Numbered from the stretch's first letter, positions 23,401 through 35,435 are shown. The stretch is DNA of 64,000 nt from Antedon mediterranea (GCF_964355755.1 NC_092676.1:188501-252500); one strand, 5' to 3'. The notes: a model not told the origin generated them from the letters alone. Numbers and translations: made by a program.

Positions 23401-24759
23401 ATAGCTTTTCATATCTAGTTTTTATCATAATCACATTTAAATATGAGAATTAAAGTACAGTGAATCAAAATTGTGAGGAAAACTGAAAACAAATTAAAAC
23501 ACAAATGTGTATACTACGGATGCAGGGAGCTGGTATCAATTATTTGTATACCTCCCTGCTCCATGGTGTATATTGAGTCATGATTATAGAATACCATGTG
23601 GTAAATTGATCTACAGCAGTCTCTAGTGCATAATGTACTTTGTACTCAATCATATCTTATCTCAAACAGACAAAAACAAATTTAAAATAGTGAGATTAAA
23701 ATTACAACAAATCTTTCCATTATATTATATAAAAACGAGTGAAAACTTAATGGTAATAAGAGATTGTGCTTTAATTCCAACCAATGAATCTTGTGTCTTT
23801 TTTCAGTGTTTATTTAGTTAAAAGATAAAGATTTACAAATTTACATAAAATAAAAGAAACATTTTAGGGTCACATAGTACTATAAAAACGGTCTTTAATT
23901 AGGACAGCAATTGTAACTGTGTTCTTGCCGCCAGTTTAGCTTGTGCGCTATAAAAGAAATCAATAAAAGGTGCTATCATAATCACAGTATACCACCTGGA
24001 TATTGATTACTATACAAAATCAAAGGCAATATCACATATTTTCTCTACAGTTTACAAATTAAACATTACAGTATTGTTTTTATCACAAATAATAATAATT
24101 TAAGTGTTTAGTTCCCAATTATTATTTGTGTTCTGTTTTACATTTGCTCATCAGTAGAATCAGACATTGTTTATTGAATATGACTGTGCTTGCACTATTT
24201 GATCTTATTCAGCTGTGGATATGAACATAGTATTAACACTATTGTACCATATACTAGTTAAAAATGGGGAGTGGATTATTAATTATCATGATTACTAATG
24301 GTTACTTACAAAAAGTAAAAACATGACCATATAAACAAAAAGAAAACTAGATAAACCAAATGAAAAAAAAAATCAAAAGGAAAACATTTAGCACAATAAC
24401 AAACTATATCCTGGCAAAAAAATATGGAAATAAATCGTGGAAAGCGTAATGTCGGAATGACGTAAAAAAGGTTTAAGAAGGAGACTTACAGTTATCCTGG
24501 ACAGTTTTGGAATCATCCTCTTCTGCTGGGAATACTCGATCATAGGGTGCAGAAACATGCTGAAAAAAAGCCATAATTAAGTTAACAAGAAATATGACAC
24601 TGCCTGTTAAGTATTTTTAAGGGTAAGGAATATTCTTACCTTTTTTGGTGTTTTAAACGGTTCAACAGTAATCGTGTCAGTTCCAATATCAACTATTTTT
24701 CCAAGTTGAAATCCATCATCTAGATGAGGAACCCAAACTTTGCGATTTTCATCAAACAT
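8437..24759 (-). CDS. MYO6: Myosin VI heavy chain (minus-end-directed actin motor), complete, 27 coding exons
   Basis: Exons 5' to 3': 24759-24640, 24559-24490, 20516-20443, 20285-20156, 20009-19904, 19395-19239, 19088-18924, 18821-18741, 18336-18156, 17886-17742, 17637-17388, 17200-17128, 17023-16899, 16749-16654, 15017-14856, 14406-14274, 14009-13879, 13765-13558, 13466-13314, 13211-13129, 12954-12710, 12591-12454, 12274-12179, 12031-11913, 9758-9621, 9306-9097, 8630-8437. Joined, they keep frame and give 1260 aa (human about 1250-1290). Visible features are the P-loop GESGAGKT (152-159), LDIAGFEYF, the converter and reverse-gear insert around MKSDPENL, one IQ segment, a charged single-helix stretch (about 890-1010) and the cargo-binding domain from [13 protein letters not shown] to the end. 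Family knowledge: it walks to the actin minus end in endocytosis and hair-cell or epithelial anchoring. The coding start follows a minus-strand 3' splice site (24787-24788), so a 5' UTR exon lies upstream. Introns hold a LINE fragment and several minisatellites. Confidence 0.96.
8608..8836. repeat. 124-bp duplication of the last MYO6 exon's acceptor edge with telomere-type filler
   Basis: Copy 1 (8608-8712) holds the first 23 nt of the terminal MYO6 coding exon, its 3' splice site and the adjoining intron. Copy 2 (8732-8836) differs by few bases. Exactly between them lie 19 nt (8713-8731) of the CCCTAA repeat, three units. The second copy therefore provides a decoy acceptor followed by only 23 nt of exon. 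Confidence 0.85.
9897..9966. repeat. 12-bp tandem repeat, about six copies
   Basis: Unit AAAGCACATTAT, in the MYO6 intron between exons 24 and 25, just before the long 37-bp array. Confidence 0.8.
9995..11775. repeat. Minisatellite: 37-bp unit, about 48 copies
   Basis: Each unit contains GATTGATAACTAACATAG followed by AAGAATTCAATTACT, so nearly every unit has an EcoRI site. The copies are highly uniform, with scattered single-base variants such as GAGGAATTC or CAACTACT and one shortened unit near 10345. The array fills most of the MYO6 intron 24 and has no exon similarity. Confidence 0.95.
12179..13765 (-). other. MYO6: MYO6 converter/neck, IQ and single alpha-helix exons (18-23)
   Basis: Exon 18 encodes the converter ([12 protein letters not shown]) and the myosin VI-specific insert before the IQ ([14 protein letters not shown]). 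Exon 19 encodes the IQ helix ([11 protein letters not shown]). Exons 21 and 22 encode alternating Glu- and Lys/Arg-rich blocks typical of a single alpha-helix lever extension. Exon 23 ([17 protein letters not shown]) leads into the tail. Confidence 0.9.
15141..15420. repeat. 70-bp tandem repeat, four copies
   Basis: The unit starts AGGGGTATAAATCATGCAGG at 15141, 15211, 15281 and 15351, nearly identical each time. It lies in the MYO6 intron between exons 14 and 15 and shares no sequence with either exon. Confidence 0.9.
15461..16680 (-). repeat. 58-bp minisatellite built from MYO6 exon 14's 3' edge and its splice donor, 21 copies
   Basis: Read on the minus strand, each unit is CTTTGCTGGTGCTGT.TGCTACC plus AAACG (the last 28 nt of exon 14, encoding FAGAVCYQT) followed by GTTAGTATTCCC and 18 further intron bases ending TTTAC. 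The genuine exon edge is at 16654. The remaining copies run uninterrupted into the intron. The main variation is C/G at one synonymous third position (GTC or GTG). Confidence 0.95.
18688..18707. repeat. Perfect 20-nt palindrome of the GGAGGTAT/ATACCTCC family
   Basis: CATGGAGGTATACCTCCATG is its own reverse complement. It lies in a MYO6 intron next to exon 8. Confidence 0.65.
22185..23082 (+). pseudogene. 5'-truncated non-LTR retrotransposon fragment (reverse-transcriptase C-terminus)
   Basis: The open frame from about 22185 to 22951 begins [12 protein letters not shown] and continues [13 protein letters not shown], then [20 protein letters not shown] and [11 protein letters not shown]. These are the conserved order of the region just after the catalytic core in CR1/jockey-like LINE reverse transcriptases. 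An upstream in-frame stop and the absence of the catalytic core show 5' truncation. The 3' end is an A-rich AATAAA-type tail (23048-23081). It sits on the plus strand, opposite MYO6, inside intron 2. Confidence 0.85.
23094..23218. repeat. 33-bp tandem repeat, about four copies
   Basis: The unit AATTGCTTTAACAGCCC...TTTC.GCATAATCC follows directly after the LINE tail. Confidence 0.8.
23522..23549. repeat. Imperfect palindrome, GCAGGGAG..GGTAT/ATACCTCCCTGC
   Basis: This is the CAGGGAGGTAT variant of the short palindrome family, with a 2-nt insertion in the left arm and a longer loop. Confidence 0.45.
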
Positions 24760-24786
24760 TGTTATGGGTACTGATGCGACCGACCC

Positions 24787-26920
24787 CTATAAATTGTAAA
24801 AAAAATAACATTTTAACAATCTCACTAATTTCAAACTCAACAAGATTTTGCCTGCCAGTTAATACTTATAATTAATGGTACAATGGGTACATGGTTAGTT
24901 AGCTGGTTGTGGTGTCAGATAAATTAGTAACGATATAAACTTTCAGCAGTATTTTGTATGGAACACAGCTATTATACACTTTTGATCATTTTGATTGTGT
25001 CGCTACCAAAATTAGAATGAGATCGACTTAAACGCTACCGATAACATCAGACAATAACAGTCATATTTAATTATTTTTTTAGTTGAGATAGTAGTTATTT
25101 AGGGTATTGGTAAGCTTTATTGCGATTCTTAAGGTGGTGAAGATCAATCACAAACGTGGTTGACGCATGTTCTGTAACTGCAATAAGTGTTGATAAAAAA
25201 AAACAGTTACTTCCGGCCGACAGATACCTTTTCTACCTGCTGTAACTGCCTGCCTTTCGCACCGGTAGAAAATGTACATACTAATTACTACTTTAGGGCT
25301 ATAACTATGTAAAAAAGGTTTGTTTGAGAACTGTCAGTAGCTCAAAACTATAACTGTAATCATTTCTAGCATACAATTAATAATAGTTATTATACAATAT
25401 TAGTTATTCAACGAAAAACACCTTAGACTAGCCCTACCTGTAATCAGTTTACACGGGAGTTTACACCACCTCCAGGACTTAACTTCACACACACACAGAG
25501 CTGAGAGTGGGCTGCTGTCTGACGACGATGCATTCTACTCTAGAGGGCTCACATCTCTTTTGTAACGGTACGGTTGTTTTGGTTTCCATCAGATCTGCTA
25601 AACATGTTATCAAGTTTTGAAAATGATTATGTTTTTATGAAAAGTTGGCGTTCTTTACATTTCATTTTTTTAAATTACAATTACTACTAAATGTATTAAT
25701 TATTATGTGTGTAAACCATTAGTAGCCTAAAAAGCTACATAGCATCTTTTTTTCCAAGAACATTTTGCGCTATTAAATTTTGATAAATTTTTTATGAATT
25801 GAGGTTTTACCTTTTGTTTTGACCGTACAATCTTAAAATAAAATGCCAAAATCCACTGATACGCAGCATTGTCATTTTTTCAGTAATTTGCCTTTGGATT
25901 TAAAATAAAATATGTAATGACAAAAAAGATCGACGCTTCGGAACCATCATGGAACCATTCTTAAGAACAAATGAGTACCATTAGCACCAAGGGTGACAAT
26001 AAATACTAAACTATAAATAATGATTTATGTTCGTAATATGCACATGTCTCCTTACCCACGAGTAGCCTACACGGGCGCAGATCATGGGATTTCCGACCCC
26101 CAATTTGTAGATTGTTATTTTTCCCCATATTTCATTCATTTTCATATTTAGGTTTTATTTTTACATCAAGTAGTTCTAAGTATAAGCCCATATTTCGGAT
26201 GATAATTGAGAAAAATAGCTGGTAGGCCTATTATTTTTCTCTTGTATTTCCCAATTTCCCGAAAAATCGAAATGGCATTTAGAGACTCAGCTATTTCACT
26301 TTATATCGTATTTATTCGGTTTTTATTATGAATTTTCGGCTTGTCTGTAGGCCTACAATGTTCCAGACGTTTTTCTCGAACAATAAATAAAATGAAATTT
26401 TACCTAGATAATTCAAATATTTACAAATATATATATCTTAAAAAAATGTGCTAATTAAGATCCTACAATGGTAATCATTATCACTGATTAGTGTAGTAGG
26501 CTACAAGATCATCTGCACACTGGGTGATTATATTTATCTTACTTTCGATTGTCAATGTAATATCACATCTAGTTTACATTGTTTTTTTATAACATTTATA
26601 ATTTTTCTCTTTGCACGTAATACGTGCAAAAGGGAAAAATAATCAATGTTAAAAATGTTGACCGACTTTCTCTCCTCCCTCCTCTCACCTGGAATCTCTA
26701 GTCTTATTTTTGGAACGGAAAAAAAGAACTTCACATGTTAGACGTTTTTACCAGACTGTTTATTTCAGCTCGTTGTTTGTAGTTTTTACATACAAAACAA
26801 CTAGCCTAGGCCTAGGCTAGTCTTTTATGAATCGTTGATGTTTATGTTATACTGAACAATTGAATCATGTTTGTTTTTTGAAATAAGCATCATTAGTGGA
26901 ATAAAGCTAACTCATAGGAC
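24787..26920. promoter_or_regulatory. Divergent promoter interval between MYO6 and SOBP
   Basis: The MYO6 ATG exon begins at a minus-strand acceptor (AG at 24788-24787), so transcription starts further right. A matching minus-strand donor (GTAGGG at 25437-25432) suggests a 5' UTR exon from about 25438 to about 25540. SOBP translation starts at 26921 on the other strand. No TATA box stands out. The rest of the interval is AT-rich with a few CpG-containing patches, and no other gene was seen. The UTR exon is an inference from one donor site. Confidence 0.45.
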
Positions 26921-29900
26921 ATGGAGGAGAATTTTAGCCGAAGTTCCAATGAAGGTAAAGAGAGAGTGTGCTCTTCGTCGTCGGGTAGTAGTAGCAGCAG
27001 TAGCGCTATGTCGGACTGTCCACCGAGCTCGAACGGCGGCGGCGGTGGTGTTGTTATTGTACCCAACAAGAGTGGTGTTGTTGTGAAGAAAGAGCCAAGT
27101 TATATACATACAAACACAACATGTCCTGACGATGTCTCGGTAATATTATATACTGTATTTTAATATTTCAGATAACTTTAAGTCTGAGAGTGAGTTATAA
27201 TTATTTCATTAATAAACAATGACTTGTTTATTTACTCTACTGTGTTACTGTTATCACGTTTTTGTTTTCTTTTTTCATGATTAAATAAATTTAATTTGTT
27301 TCAGGAGAGACAAACTAAGACTATATTATTGTCTACACAGCCTAGTTCCAAGTTAGACCTACTGCATCACTGCAGCACAATAAAAATTATATTATTTTAT
27401 TCTACTGTAATTAATAGACAATAAAATAAACTTTTCCTGTGCACAACGCATGGTGGCAAGGATTTGGAAGCAAACGTCACAATGCATACGTACATGATTC
27501 GTTTGTACGACGTACACGTAGTGACGTTTGCTTCTAAACCCTTCCTATGTTACTCGCAGAATCAAACTAGGCCTATTTGCGATAAACATTATGAATAAGA
27601 ATGTAAATTGTGTTGTGTAACAATGGATATGTTGAAGAAAAGAAAAAATTTCATTTTTAGAATTGTGTATCAATATTGCTCAATGCTATTCAAACTCAAT
27701 GAAATCTCTAAATTAAAAAGATGTGTTTTAAGAAAACGTTTAACGCTCTGACAGTTTACCTTTTACTACGTGGTTTAATTGTTTGACCTTTTTTTCTCCA
27801 TGATATTATAAAACAGTTTCAATTTCTTTAATTTCGTCAAACTCTTAATGACTCATTTGAAACCATGTGATAAACCACATATCCTGTTGATTATTCTAAT
27901 CTTGAGTATTTCACCAATTTAGAACACTACCTGCTGAGCCTGTTAAACTAGATATGCTGCTTTGTATTCAGTTTCTATCTACTTGCATATTTATTTACGT
28001 TTCCATCATCATCACTAATTAGTAGATACTTATCTATGGCTTGATTTACTTTAACAACAACAAAAAATGTGCTTTGTTGTATTATTATACTATTAAAATG
28101 ACATCTATCAGTAACACATTTGTTTTGTGTCAAGTCTAATCTCATTAAACATTTAATGTAAAATGTACTACATTTATGTTTAATTGTTATTATGTAATCC
28201 ACAGTACAATACTTACAGTACTTCCTATGCTACTACTAGGTACATTAAACAATAGCATACTGTGTACAATGCTATCTACATTAGTGTACAGTATGTGGAC
28301 AGGAAAGCTATGTACTGTTTTACGCACTGAAGTGTACAGAAGAGGGAACATGTACAGCACTATTGTATCCTGCACACGTAGAATTGTATTTAAACAGTAA
28401 AAAAGAGGATGTGTAAAGCTCCTAGGGAGCAGTTGATATAACTTATTATTCTATTATTAGAATGATCAATGAAATACATCTCTGTAAATATCTTACTTGT
28501 AATTTACACTAATTCAGAATGGATGCTTTTCAATTCCAGTGTACATTCTCTATTCTATTTTTAGACTACTAATACTAGTTATAGGATGTACATGCAAGAT
28601 TGTAATCATTTATTCAGATTTATTTTCAATAAATCTTACTTTTTGTTAAGTTTTTGTTAACTTTTCATAGATTATTATAAGCCAATATATAATAATGTCA
28701 TACGGTGGTCAATAGTCATATTGTTAAAGGAGTGTGTAAATTGTCTAGTCAATTGAATTCTATAATAATTTATGTAATTTGATTATTTAATGCTAATTGG
28801 AGTTACTATTCTTTTGGTCTACTTATCAGTCACCATTGGTTAATAATAGTCAATGCACATCATTATATTATTATTAGTAGCATTCTGATAATCTCCATAA
28901 AATTAGAATTATTGATATTATCTATCCATGATATATGCGATAAGGTTATGGAGAAAAAACTAAAATGTATAATTAACGACCAGTCTCATCCTCTTTTTAA
29001 CTTTATAAATTTCAGTAGATCCGGAAGGATGATTCCTTCAATTAAGAAGACTGAGCGTCATAATAAATCATTTCTTCCGTGTGCAATCAGGCAATACAAC
29101 AAGCAATTTAAAAGATAACTTGAGACGTTTTATATTTTATTCTTTATATAGTATTTTAATATTTATACTGTTCATAATGTTTTATACATAGCATATTTTC
29201 TTATATATTATCTTATCCATTGTATAGTATTGTATGTTTTTAACTGTTGTTATTTTTATTGTAATTTCAACCTTGGAAGGCAAATTTCATTTACTGTGTA
29301 TTTGACAATAAATTTGAACTTGAACTTGAACTTGAACTTGATTAACATTAAAATCTTTGAACATAAAATGTTAACCACACAGTACAATTTTAAAGTGTAC
29401 ACTATCTGACTGTCTGATGATAAGCAATCTTTTACACTATAAATGTGTTTATCATTTTAATTATTATCTCATCATCATCATCATCAGCAGCAGCAATACA
29501 ATCCATGCATTTCTACCTTCTTTCCACATGACATTTCAACCTGTGTATCAAGCTGTTTACAAGGCTGAAAATAGCAATCTATCTTTAGCATTTCCTTTAT
29601 CAATCTATAAAGCTCTTACTCTCTCTTGTAGACGCTTAACAGCCTCATTTTTTTCAGTGTCAGAGTTTCAATTTCCCCTGAGAATGTTGCTATGTTATTT
29701 ATGTCCTGTCATTTATATGTTGTATGTTGCTTTTAAATAAATTTCTATTAATACATTTTTCACTGGAGAATCTTGTTGTTAGATTAGAAAGGCATTTGTA
29801 ACAAAGCTGTTGTAGTGGATATCAATCCTAAACAATACTATATAGAAAGGCATTTGTAACAAAGCTGTTGTAGTGGATATCAATCCTAAACAATACTATA

Positions 29901-32900
29901 TAGAAAGGCATTTGTAACAAAGCTATTGTAGTGGATATCAATCCTAAACAATACTATATAGAAAGGCATTTGTAACAAAGCTATTGTAGTGGATATCAAT
30001 CCTAAACAATACTATACTGTACCTTCGCCTACATAGTACTGTACTTATTGTAAAAAAAGTATGTTTTTCCATATTGTGAGACATATTAATGACATGGTGT
30101 GTTCAGTTCCTACCACTTTGTGGTGGTAAGGTTTGTGAACTGCACCATTTAGTGATATGGTGTTTCATGAGCTTAAGCAACTAAATGAACAATTCCATCA
30201 GACCCATATGCTGCATGTCCACTGGGAGGTATTTTAAATGTCAGGTATAATTATTGGAATTATCATAATTATATGACTGGCAGCATACACTATTGTGTAT
30301 TAAAATGTTACATAATTCATAATATAATGCTTAACGTTCAGGATTTTTACCCGGTGGTTCTTTATTCTACAAAAGGACAATTGCCATGACCGACATGGTG
30401 GTAGGCTAGTTTATCATGTGACCTTCTTCCGCTGATTGTCTTTAGAGTTTGAACAGGGCATTTACACCTTCCAGGCTACTGGATTGTACATAAATGTGAA
30501 TGCTGAATATAAAAATGACATTTGTTTTTTCAAAGAAATGCAAACTTTACTAATGTAATTTTGTTTTTTCTTAAAGGACTATGCTCAGAATACAATGAAT
30601 GAGTTGTTGGCAATCTATGGCTATGAGGGTGTTGATAAATCTGTCACTCGCCAATTACATCTCATCAATTTCTCACAAAAAGAGTCAGATCCTGAAGGTC
30701 AGATTTCTTCATTGTTATATGAATATGAATTTAAACCTATTTGTCATCCCATTGATGGTGTATAAAATGCTTTGACACAAATCACTACATATTATATAAC
30801 ATTACATGTAAATAACACTACATGTAAATAACACTACATGTAAATAGCACTACATGTAAATAACACTACATGTAAATAACACTACATATTATATAACATT
30901 ACATGTAAATAACACTACATGTAAATAACACTACATAGAAATAACACTATATATTATACAGTATAACATTACATGTAAATAGCACTACATGTAAATAGCA
31001 CTACATGTAAATAACACTACATGTCATTGTAAATAACACTACATGTAAATAACACTATATATTATATAACATTACATGTAAATAGCACTACATGTAAATA
31101 ACACTACATGTAAATAGCACTACATGTAAATAACACTACATGTAAATAACACTACATAGAAATAACACTTACATGTAATTGTAAATAACACTACATGTCA
31201 ATAACACACAGTTGTTTTTTCTTGTTAGGTCAAGTGCCAACTTCAGAGGTTGAGGATGACTCCAATTCACAAGAGTCTGTTCAAATGCAGTCAACATCTC
31301 CAAGAATCTCTTCTAATGGATCTGCAGAACAACAACCAATCTCGCAACAATCGGATAGCTCATCTGAAATGAATACTTCTCAAACTGGTAATGCATCATA
31401 AAATCTTTTTTTTTTTGGTTGCTTTATTAAAAAAAAACAAATTATGATTGCTACAAAAAATACTATAGTGAAAACTTGATCCCCACTAGTATGCAGTACA
31501 TGTAGTGCATGCATTAATGTAATGTAAGAACATGTAGTGCATTGTTAATGTAATGTAAGAACATGTAGTGCATGCATTAATGTAATGTAAGAACATGTAG
31601 TGCATGCATTAATGTAATGTAAGAACATGTAGTGCATGCATTAATGTAATGTAAGAACATGTAGTGCATTGTTAATGTAATGTAAGAACATGTAGTGCAT
31701 GCATTGTTAATGTAATGTAAGAACATGTAGTGCATGCATTAATGTAATGTAAGAACATGTAGTGCATGCATTAATGTAATGTAAGAACATGTAGTGCATG
31801 CATTAATGTAATGTAAGAACATGTAGTGTATGCATAGGTAATGTAATGTAAGAACATGTAGTGCATGCATTAATGTAATGTAAGAACATGTAGTGCATGC
31901 ATTAATGTAATGTAAGAACATGTAGTGCATGCATTAATGTAATGTAAGAACATGTAGTGCATGCATGAAATGTTTCTTTGATTGATTTGATTGATTGATT
32001 GATTGATGCATTAATGTAATGTAAGAACATGTAGTGCATGCATTAATGTAATGTAAGAACATGTAGTACATGCATTAATGTAATGTTGTAAAGTTCAATC
32101 AGAATCAACAGCTTAGAACTGCCACTGTAACCAAGCTTTTAAATGGTTTTTTTTATGATTTTTTTAATTTACCAGTTGGTACGTTTCCTTTTTCTGAAGT
32201 TGATGTACCAAATTAGATGACATTATATAACTTTATTTTGAGAACCTTAATGATGATTTATTAATTGCTAATTATAAATGGTTTCCTAGTCTTCATGTGA
32301 CGTCTGTAAACCCATACAACAACATTAATTTTTGTCTATTATTCTTCACAGACAACAAAATACTGTGTGATTGGTGTAAATCATATCGACCAAAACTGTT
32401 TACTTTGAGTACATCAACACAAACAAAAGCATTCTGCAGTGAACGATGCTTTGCTGCTTGTAGAAGAGCTTACATTAAACCTATCAAGAAGATCTGTAAC
32501 TGGTGCAAACATAGTAGACACAATACTGAGTATGTGACGTATCAACATGGAAGTCAAACATTGCAGTTCTGTAGTGGAAAATGTTTAGCACAGTATAAGA
32601 AAAATGAAGATTTAAATGACAACAATGAGCCATCTGATATGAACTATAGTGAGGGAGCAACCATAGAAACATTAAGAAAAAGACCATTATTGGAAGCGAG
32701 AAGTAGTGCTACAGTAGTACCATCTGAATCTGTTGGAAACACTGCAACAAATGATTCAAGGACTGTTTTAGTTAATTCAACTTACAAAAATCAACCATTA
32801 AACTTGACATCACCATTACCAAACACACGCATTAATTTATTACCAACAACACAGCTGATGCCTGGACAAATGTTCAGTCCATTCCAAACTATTAATTCAC

Positions 32901-34081
32901 CAATATTTCAATTTCCAACATTAATGCAGCCACATCAAATGTTGGTTCAACAACCTCCACCACCGTTGGTTATAAATCAACATAGCAATCAGAGAAGCCA
33001 CAGAGGTGAACAAGATAGAATGAAGCACCAAGACAAGCCACATTATCGTACTTCAGAGAATGCAACAAGGAAAAACAAAACTGCAAACACTTCTGCCAAT
33101 GGATGTGAACCTGAAACAACCACAGCACTTCCTACTTCTTTGCTACCACCTACTACCATTATGGTTCCTCATCCGGTATTTGTACCGATACCAATTCCAA
33201 TACCGATTCCAATTCCGGTTCCTACTGACAAGTTTTCAAAAATCTTTGAAAACACCTTTGCCAACCTAAGACCAGAAAGTGAAGAACCAGTCTCAACAAA
33301 AGTCACAAGCGAGGAAAAACTTGTTGAAAAAACTGAAGAAAGAAACAGCCTTTTAACTCCCCAAATTAATATAAGAGAAAAGAGAAAGCTTTTACCAAAA
33401 CCTAAACACAATCCATCCTACATGCCTGTCCAGCAGCCTTATGCCTCAATGTCAAGCCACCAACCTCCTCCAGAGTGTTTCAGCCCTGCAGATCCAGTCT
33501 CCCTCCATCGTCCACAATTTGTAATGCTCAACCGACCGCCTCCAAACAAGCTACCGATCCCTCGTATGCCCCGTAAACCACCCATGAAAGAACGAGATGA
33601 TGTCCTTTTAAAAATCAGCGATAAGTACCCGCGTCAACTAAGTGCTAGTACATCTCAATTGAATGGCATTGAAAAGATTGGAAATGCAGAAAGTTCTAGC
33701 AAAGTTCGCGAGGCTTTGCGGTGTCATTTAACGCGCCGTCTGTCCCAATCAGCTGTAAATCTTGTGGAAGCAGCAAAATTAAAAGTTGGCAGGACAACTG
33801 CTGATGAACTCCGACGAAGTTTAAGTCTTGGTAGGTTGAATGAAGATCAAGAAAATAAGTTAAGTTCAAAAGTAAGCCATAGCTTAGGTAACCTTCATGA
33901 TAGCATGCCAGCTAGTGGGTCAAGAACAGGAGCTACAGTGACTGATGAGCAGATAAGGCAAGATGCTGCCCACACTGCCATTAGACCAGACAATCTCAAA
34001 AGACCCCTTGATTCTGATGTCTATAGACTCATGGATTTAAAGTTAAAAAGAAAAAGATTCCTTGCTGATATGGACGCTTAG
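26921..34081 (+). CDS. SOBP: Sine oculis-binding protein homologue (SOBP family), complete, 4 coding exons
   Basis: Exons: 26921-27139, 30577-30697, 31229-31387, 32352-34081, giving 742 aa in one frame (human 873). Exon 1 is Ser/Gly-rich and ends with KKEPSYIHT. Exon 2 carries the family signature DYAQNTMNELLAIYGYEGVD. Exon 4 begins with two FCS-type zinc fingers: CDWC...FCSERCFAACRRAY, then CNWC...FCSGKCLAQY. A disordered Pro/Ser-rich region follows, with the family's PIPIPIPIPVP run and a basic C-terminus (LKLKRKRF). Family knowledge: a nuclear protein that binds Six-family factors and is needed in sensory and neural development. The start is the first ATG of the exon; an additional short exon between 1 and 2 cannot be excluded. 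The introns hold three minisatellites and a LINE relic. Confidence 0.9.
27463..27537. repeat. Inverted-repeat miniature element in SOBP intron 1
   Basis: GGAAGCAAACGTCAC (about 27465-27479) pairs with GTGACGTTTGCTTC (about 27520-27534). A similar GTTTGGGAGCAAA/TTTGCTCCCAAAC pair occurs at 42928-42974, suggesting related elements. Confidence 0.5.
28905..29342 (+). pseudogene. 3' end of a CR1/L2-like LINE
   Basis: The open frame at about 28940-29118 reads HPLFNFINFSRSGRM, IPSIKKTERHNKSFLPCAIR and QYNKQFKR, then stop. This matches the C-terminal tail of many LINE reverse transcriptases (SRSG...P..T.R...SF.P.AIR.YN). A typical 3' UTR follows and ends in a repeated ACTTGA microsatellite (29312-29342) after AATAAA. 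Upstream ORF sequence is missing. It lies within SOBP intron 1. Confidence 0.8.
29786..30015. repeat. 58-bp tandem repeat, four copies
   Basis: Units begin AGAAAGGCATTTGTAACAAA at 29786, 29844, 29902 and 29960. They are nearly identical, in SOBP intron 1. Confidence 0.9.
30798..31200. repeat. 16-bp minisatellite TAAATAACACTACATG with variants
   Basis: About 24 units with interspersed ATTATATAACAT blocks fill SOBP intron 2, up to about 30 bp from the exon 3 acceptor (AG at 31227-31228). Confidence 0.85.
31499..32092. repeat. 32-bp minisatellite with an embedded TGAT run
   Basis: The unit ATGTAGTGCATGCATTAATG plus TAATGTAAGAAC is repeated about 17 times. A (TGAT)n stretch (about 31980-32006) interrupts it. 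It lies in SOBP intron 3. Confidence 0.9.
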
Positions 34082-34154
34082 AGATACATATGGTTAAACA
34101 TATACAAAATAACATTGTAAGATACATGCGTTGTATGGACAACATACTTAATCC

Positions 34155-34345
34155 CTCTAAAGCGTGGTTCCCACTAGCGACGCAACGCAAGGACGTAACG
34201 CAACGCAAGTGAATTGACCAATCACAAGCGATGGCTCATTCGCTTGTGATTGCTAACTATCTATAACTTCGCTTGTCATTGGTTAAAACGCTTGCGTTGC
34301 GTTTACGTCCTTGCGTTACGTTCTAGTGGGAACCAAGCTTTAGAG
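34155..34345. mobile_element. MITE with long inverted ends in the SOBP 3' region
   Basis: The left arm starts CTCTAAAGCGTGGTTCCCAC and the right arm, in reverse complement, CTCTAAAGCTTGGTTCCCAC. Both continue into repeated AACGCAAGGACGTAA-type sequence. The arms are about 55 bp, and the centre has a second inverted repeat (CAATCACAAGCG/CGCTTGTGATTG). It is 191 bp long and encodes nothing. Confidence 0.75.
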
Positions 34346-34770
34346 ACGCATACACATTATATGATGCATTAATGTGTTGAAATACCTATGTTTTATTTGC
34401 ATGAATATTTAGTTTGTGTATAGTTTTATTAAGCAGTGCTTAATATTTAAAGATGATTTTATAAATGTAAAAAAGTGGCTGGTTCCATTTCTATTATTTG
34501 CCAGTAAATCTAGAAGATATTTTTAGCATGACTATAACATGTTTATAACACATGTCCGCAGCAGTTGGTATTCAGAAAGTGTTTTCAACGCAATTGAATA
34601 TGTACCTTATATACTGTATGATAGAAAGATTTCCTTTAACTGTTTTTAATATGAAAAAAAAAAAATGTATTAAGTATTACTGGTTTAGGTACAGAGGTTG
34701 GGAACTATGTTTTGTACATTAAAGAGATGTACACGTTTGTGAGAACATTATTTTGTTGGGTACTGTAGTC

Positions 34771-34776
34771 AATAAA
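34771..34776 (+). terminator. Candidate poly(A) signal for SOBP
   Basis: AATAAA about 690 bp after the SOBP stop. It is chosen only because it is a canonical hexamer downstream on the plus strand; other hexamers may be used. Confidence 0.3.
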
Positions 34777-35435
34777 ATTTCAGCATAGATGATGATATAA
34801 GTAAAATATACAAGAAGAACATGAATTAAGTTAGTTCTTAATATACTATTCCAGAAATACTAAATATTAATTTTGTGTTTGTTTTTTTATTTAGAAAGTA
34901 TAGTTAGTAGCAAAAGATAATGTTAAGAGGATAACATCTTAATTTGAAATTCTTAATTATATTTTAATCATTTAATGTTAGGTAACATAGTTTTGAGACT
35001 TATTCTAGCTATACTTAATTTAATGTTTGTGTTGAACCGTTTTAGTGTCATAATTTGAGCATAGACTTTAGGATCTTATGTTCAGTTGTATTTAATGTGT
35101 GCTACAAATGGACTACTATTGTTGCTATATTGTTTAAATCAATATCAAAAATGTTGTAAGGGCAACTACAGTATTAAACTTCATTAACATAGAAAACGCA
35201 GTAGTTATTACAGAGAAATAATTTAGGAACCTACCTTATTTCTTCAGGCTAGTAGTAGTACTACAGATAAATCTGTAATTTTGGTCTCTATCTGTCTAAC
35301 TACTGTATAATGATGCTTCCTGTAATTACTGTGCACTTTGTACAATAAGCTGGATGTCTCCACTATTTAAAAGTAAGGCGATAGATTGAATCAATTTGAA
35401 AGATAAATAAGGGTTTACACCAGACCAAAAGCACA

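Larger units (their letters stand above)
20517..24489. other. MYO6 intron 2 (about 4 kb)
   Basis: The largest MYO6 intron. It contains the LINE fragment (22185-23082), a 33-bp tandem repeat (23094-23218) and a palindrome at 23522-23549. The remainder is AT-rich and I see no further exon in it. Confidence 0.7.
14274..24759 (-). other. MYO6: MYO6 motor-domain exons (1-16)
   Basis: The exons give the SH3-like N-terminus ([11 protein letters not shown]), the P-loop [11 protein letters not shown], switch I (NNNSSRFGK), loop-rich sequence with the myosin VI insert around [10 protein letters not shown], switch II (LDIAGFEYF), the relay/actin-binding [19 protein letters not shown], and RCIKPN near the end. 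All match the order in known myosin VI, and the catalytic loops are intact. Confidence 0.93.
34082..35435. other. Likely 3' UTR and downstream flank of SOBP
   Basis: AT-rich sequence after the SOBP stop. It contains an inverted-repeat MITE (34155-34345) and a candidate AATAAA poly(A) signal at 34771-34776. No further gene was seen. Confidence 0.5.

Noticed and set aside
26912-27109. Minus-strand 65-codon frame near the SOBP start
   Set aside because: Antisense to SOBP exon 1; apparent low-complexity Ala/Thr/Arg sequence from the complementary Ser/Gly codons.
31739-31930. Repetitive minus-strand frame (MHYMFLHYINACTTCS)
   Set aside because: Translation of the 32-bp minisatellite in SOBP intron 3.
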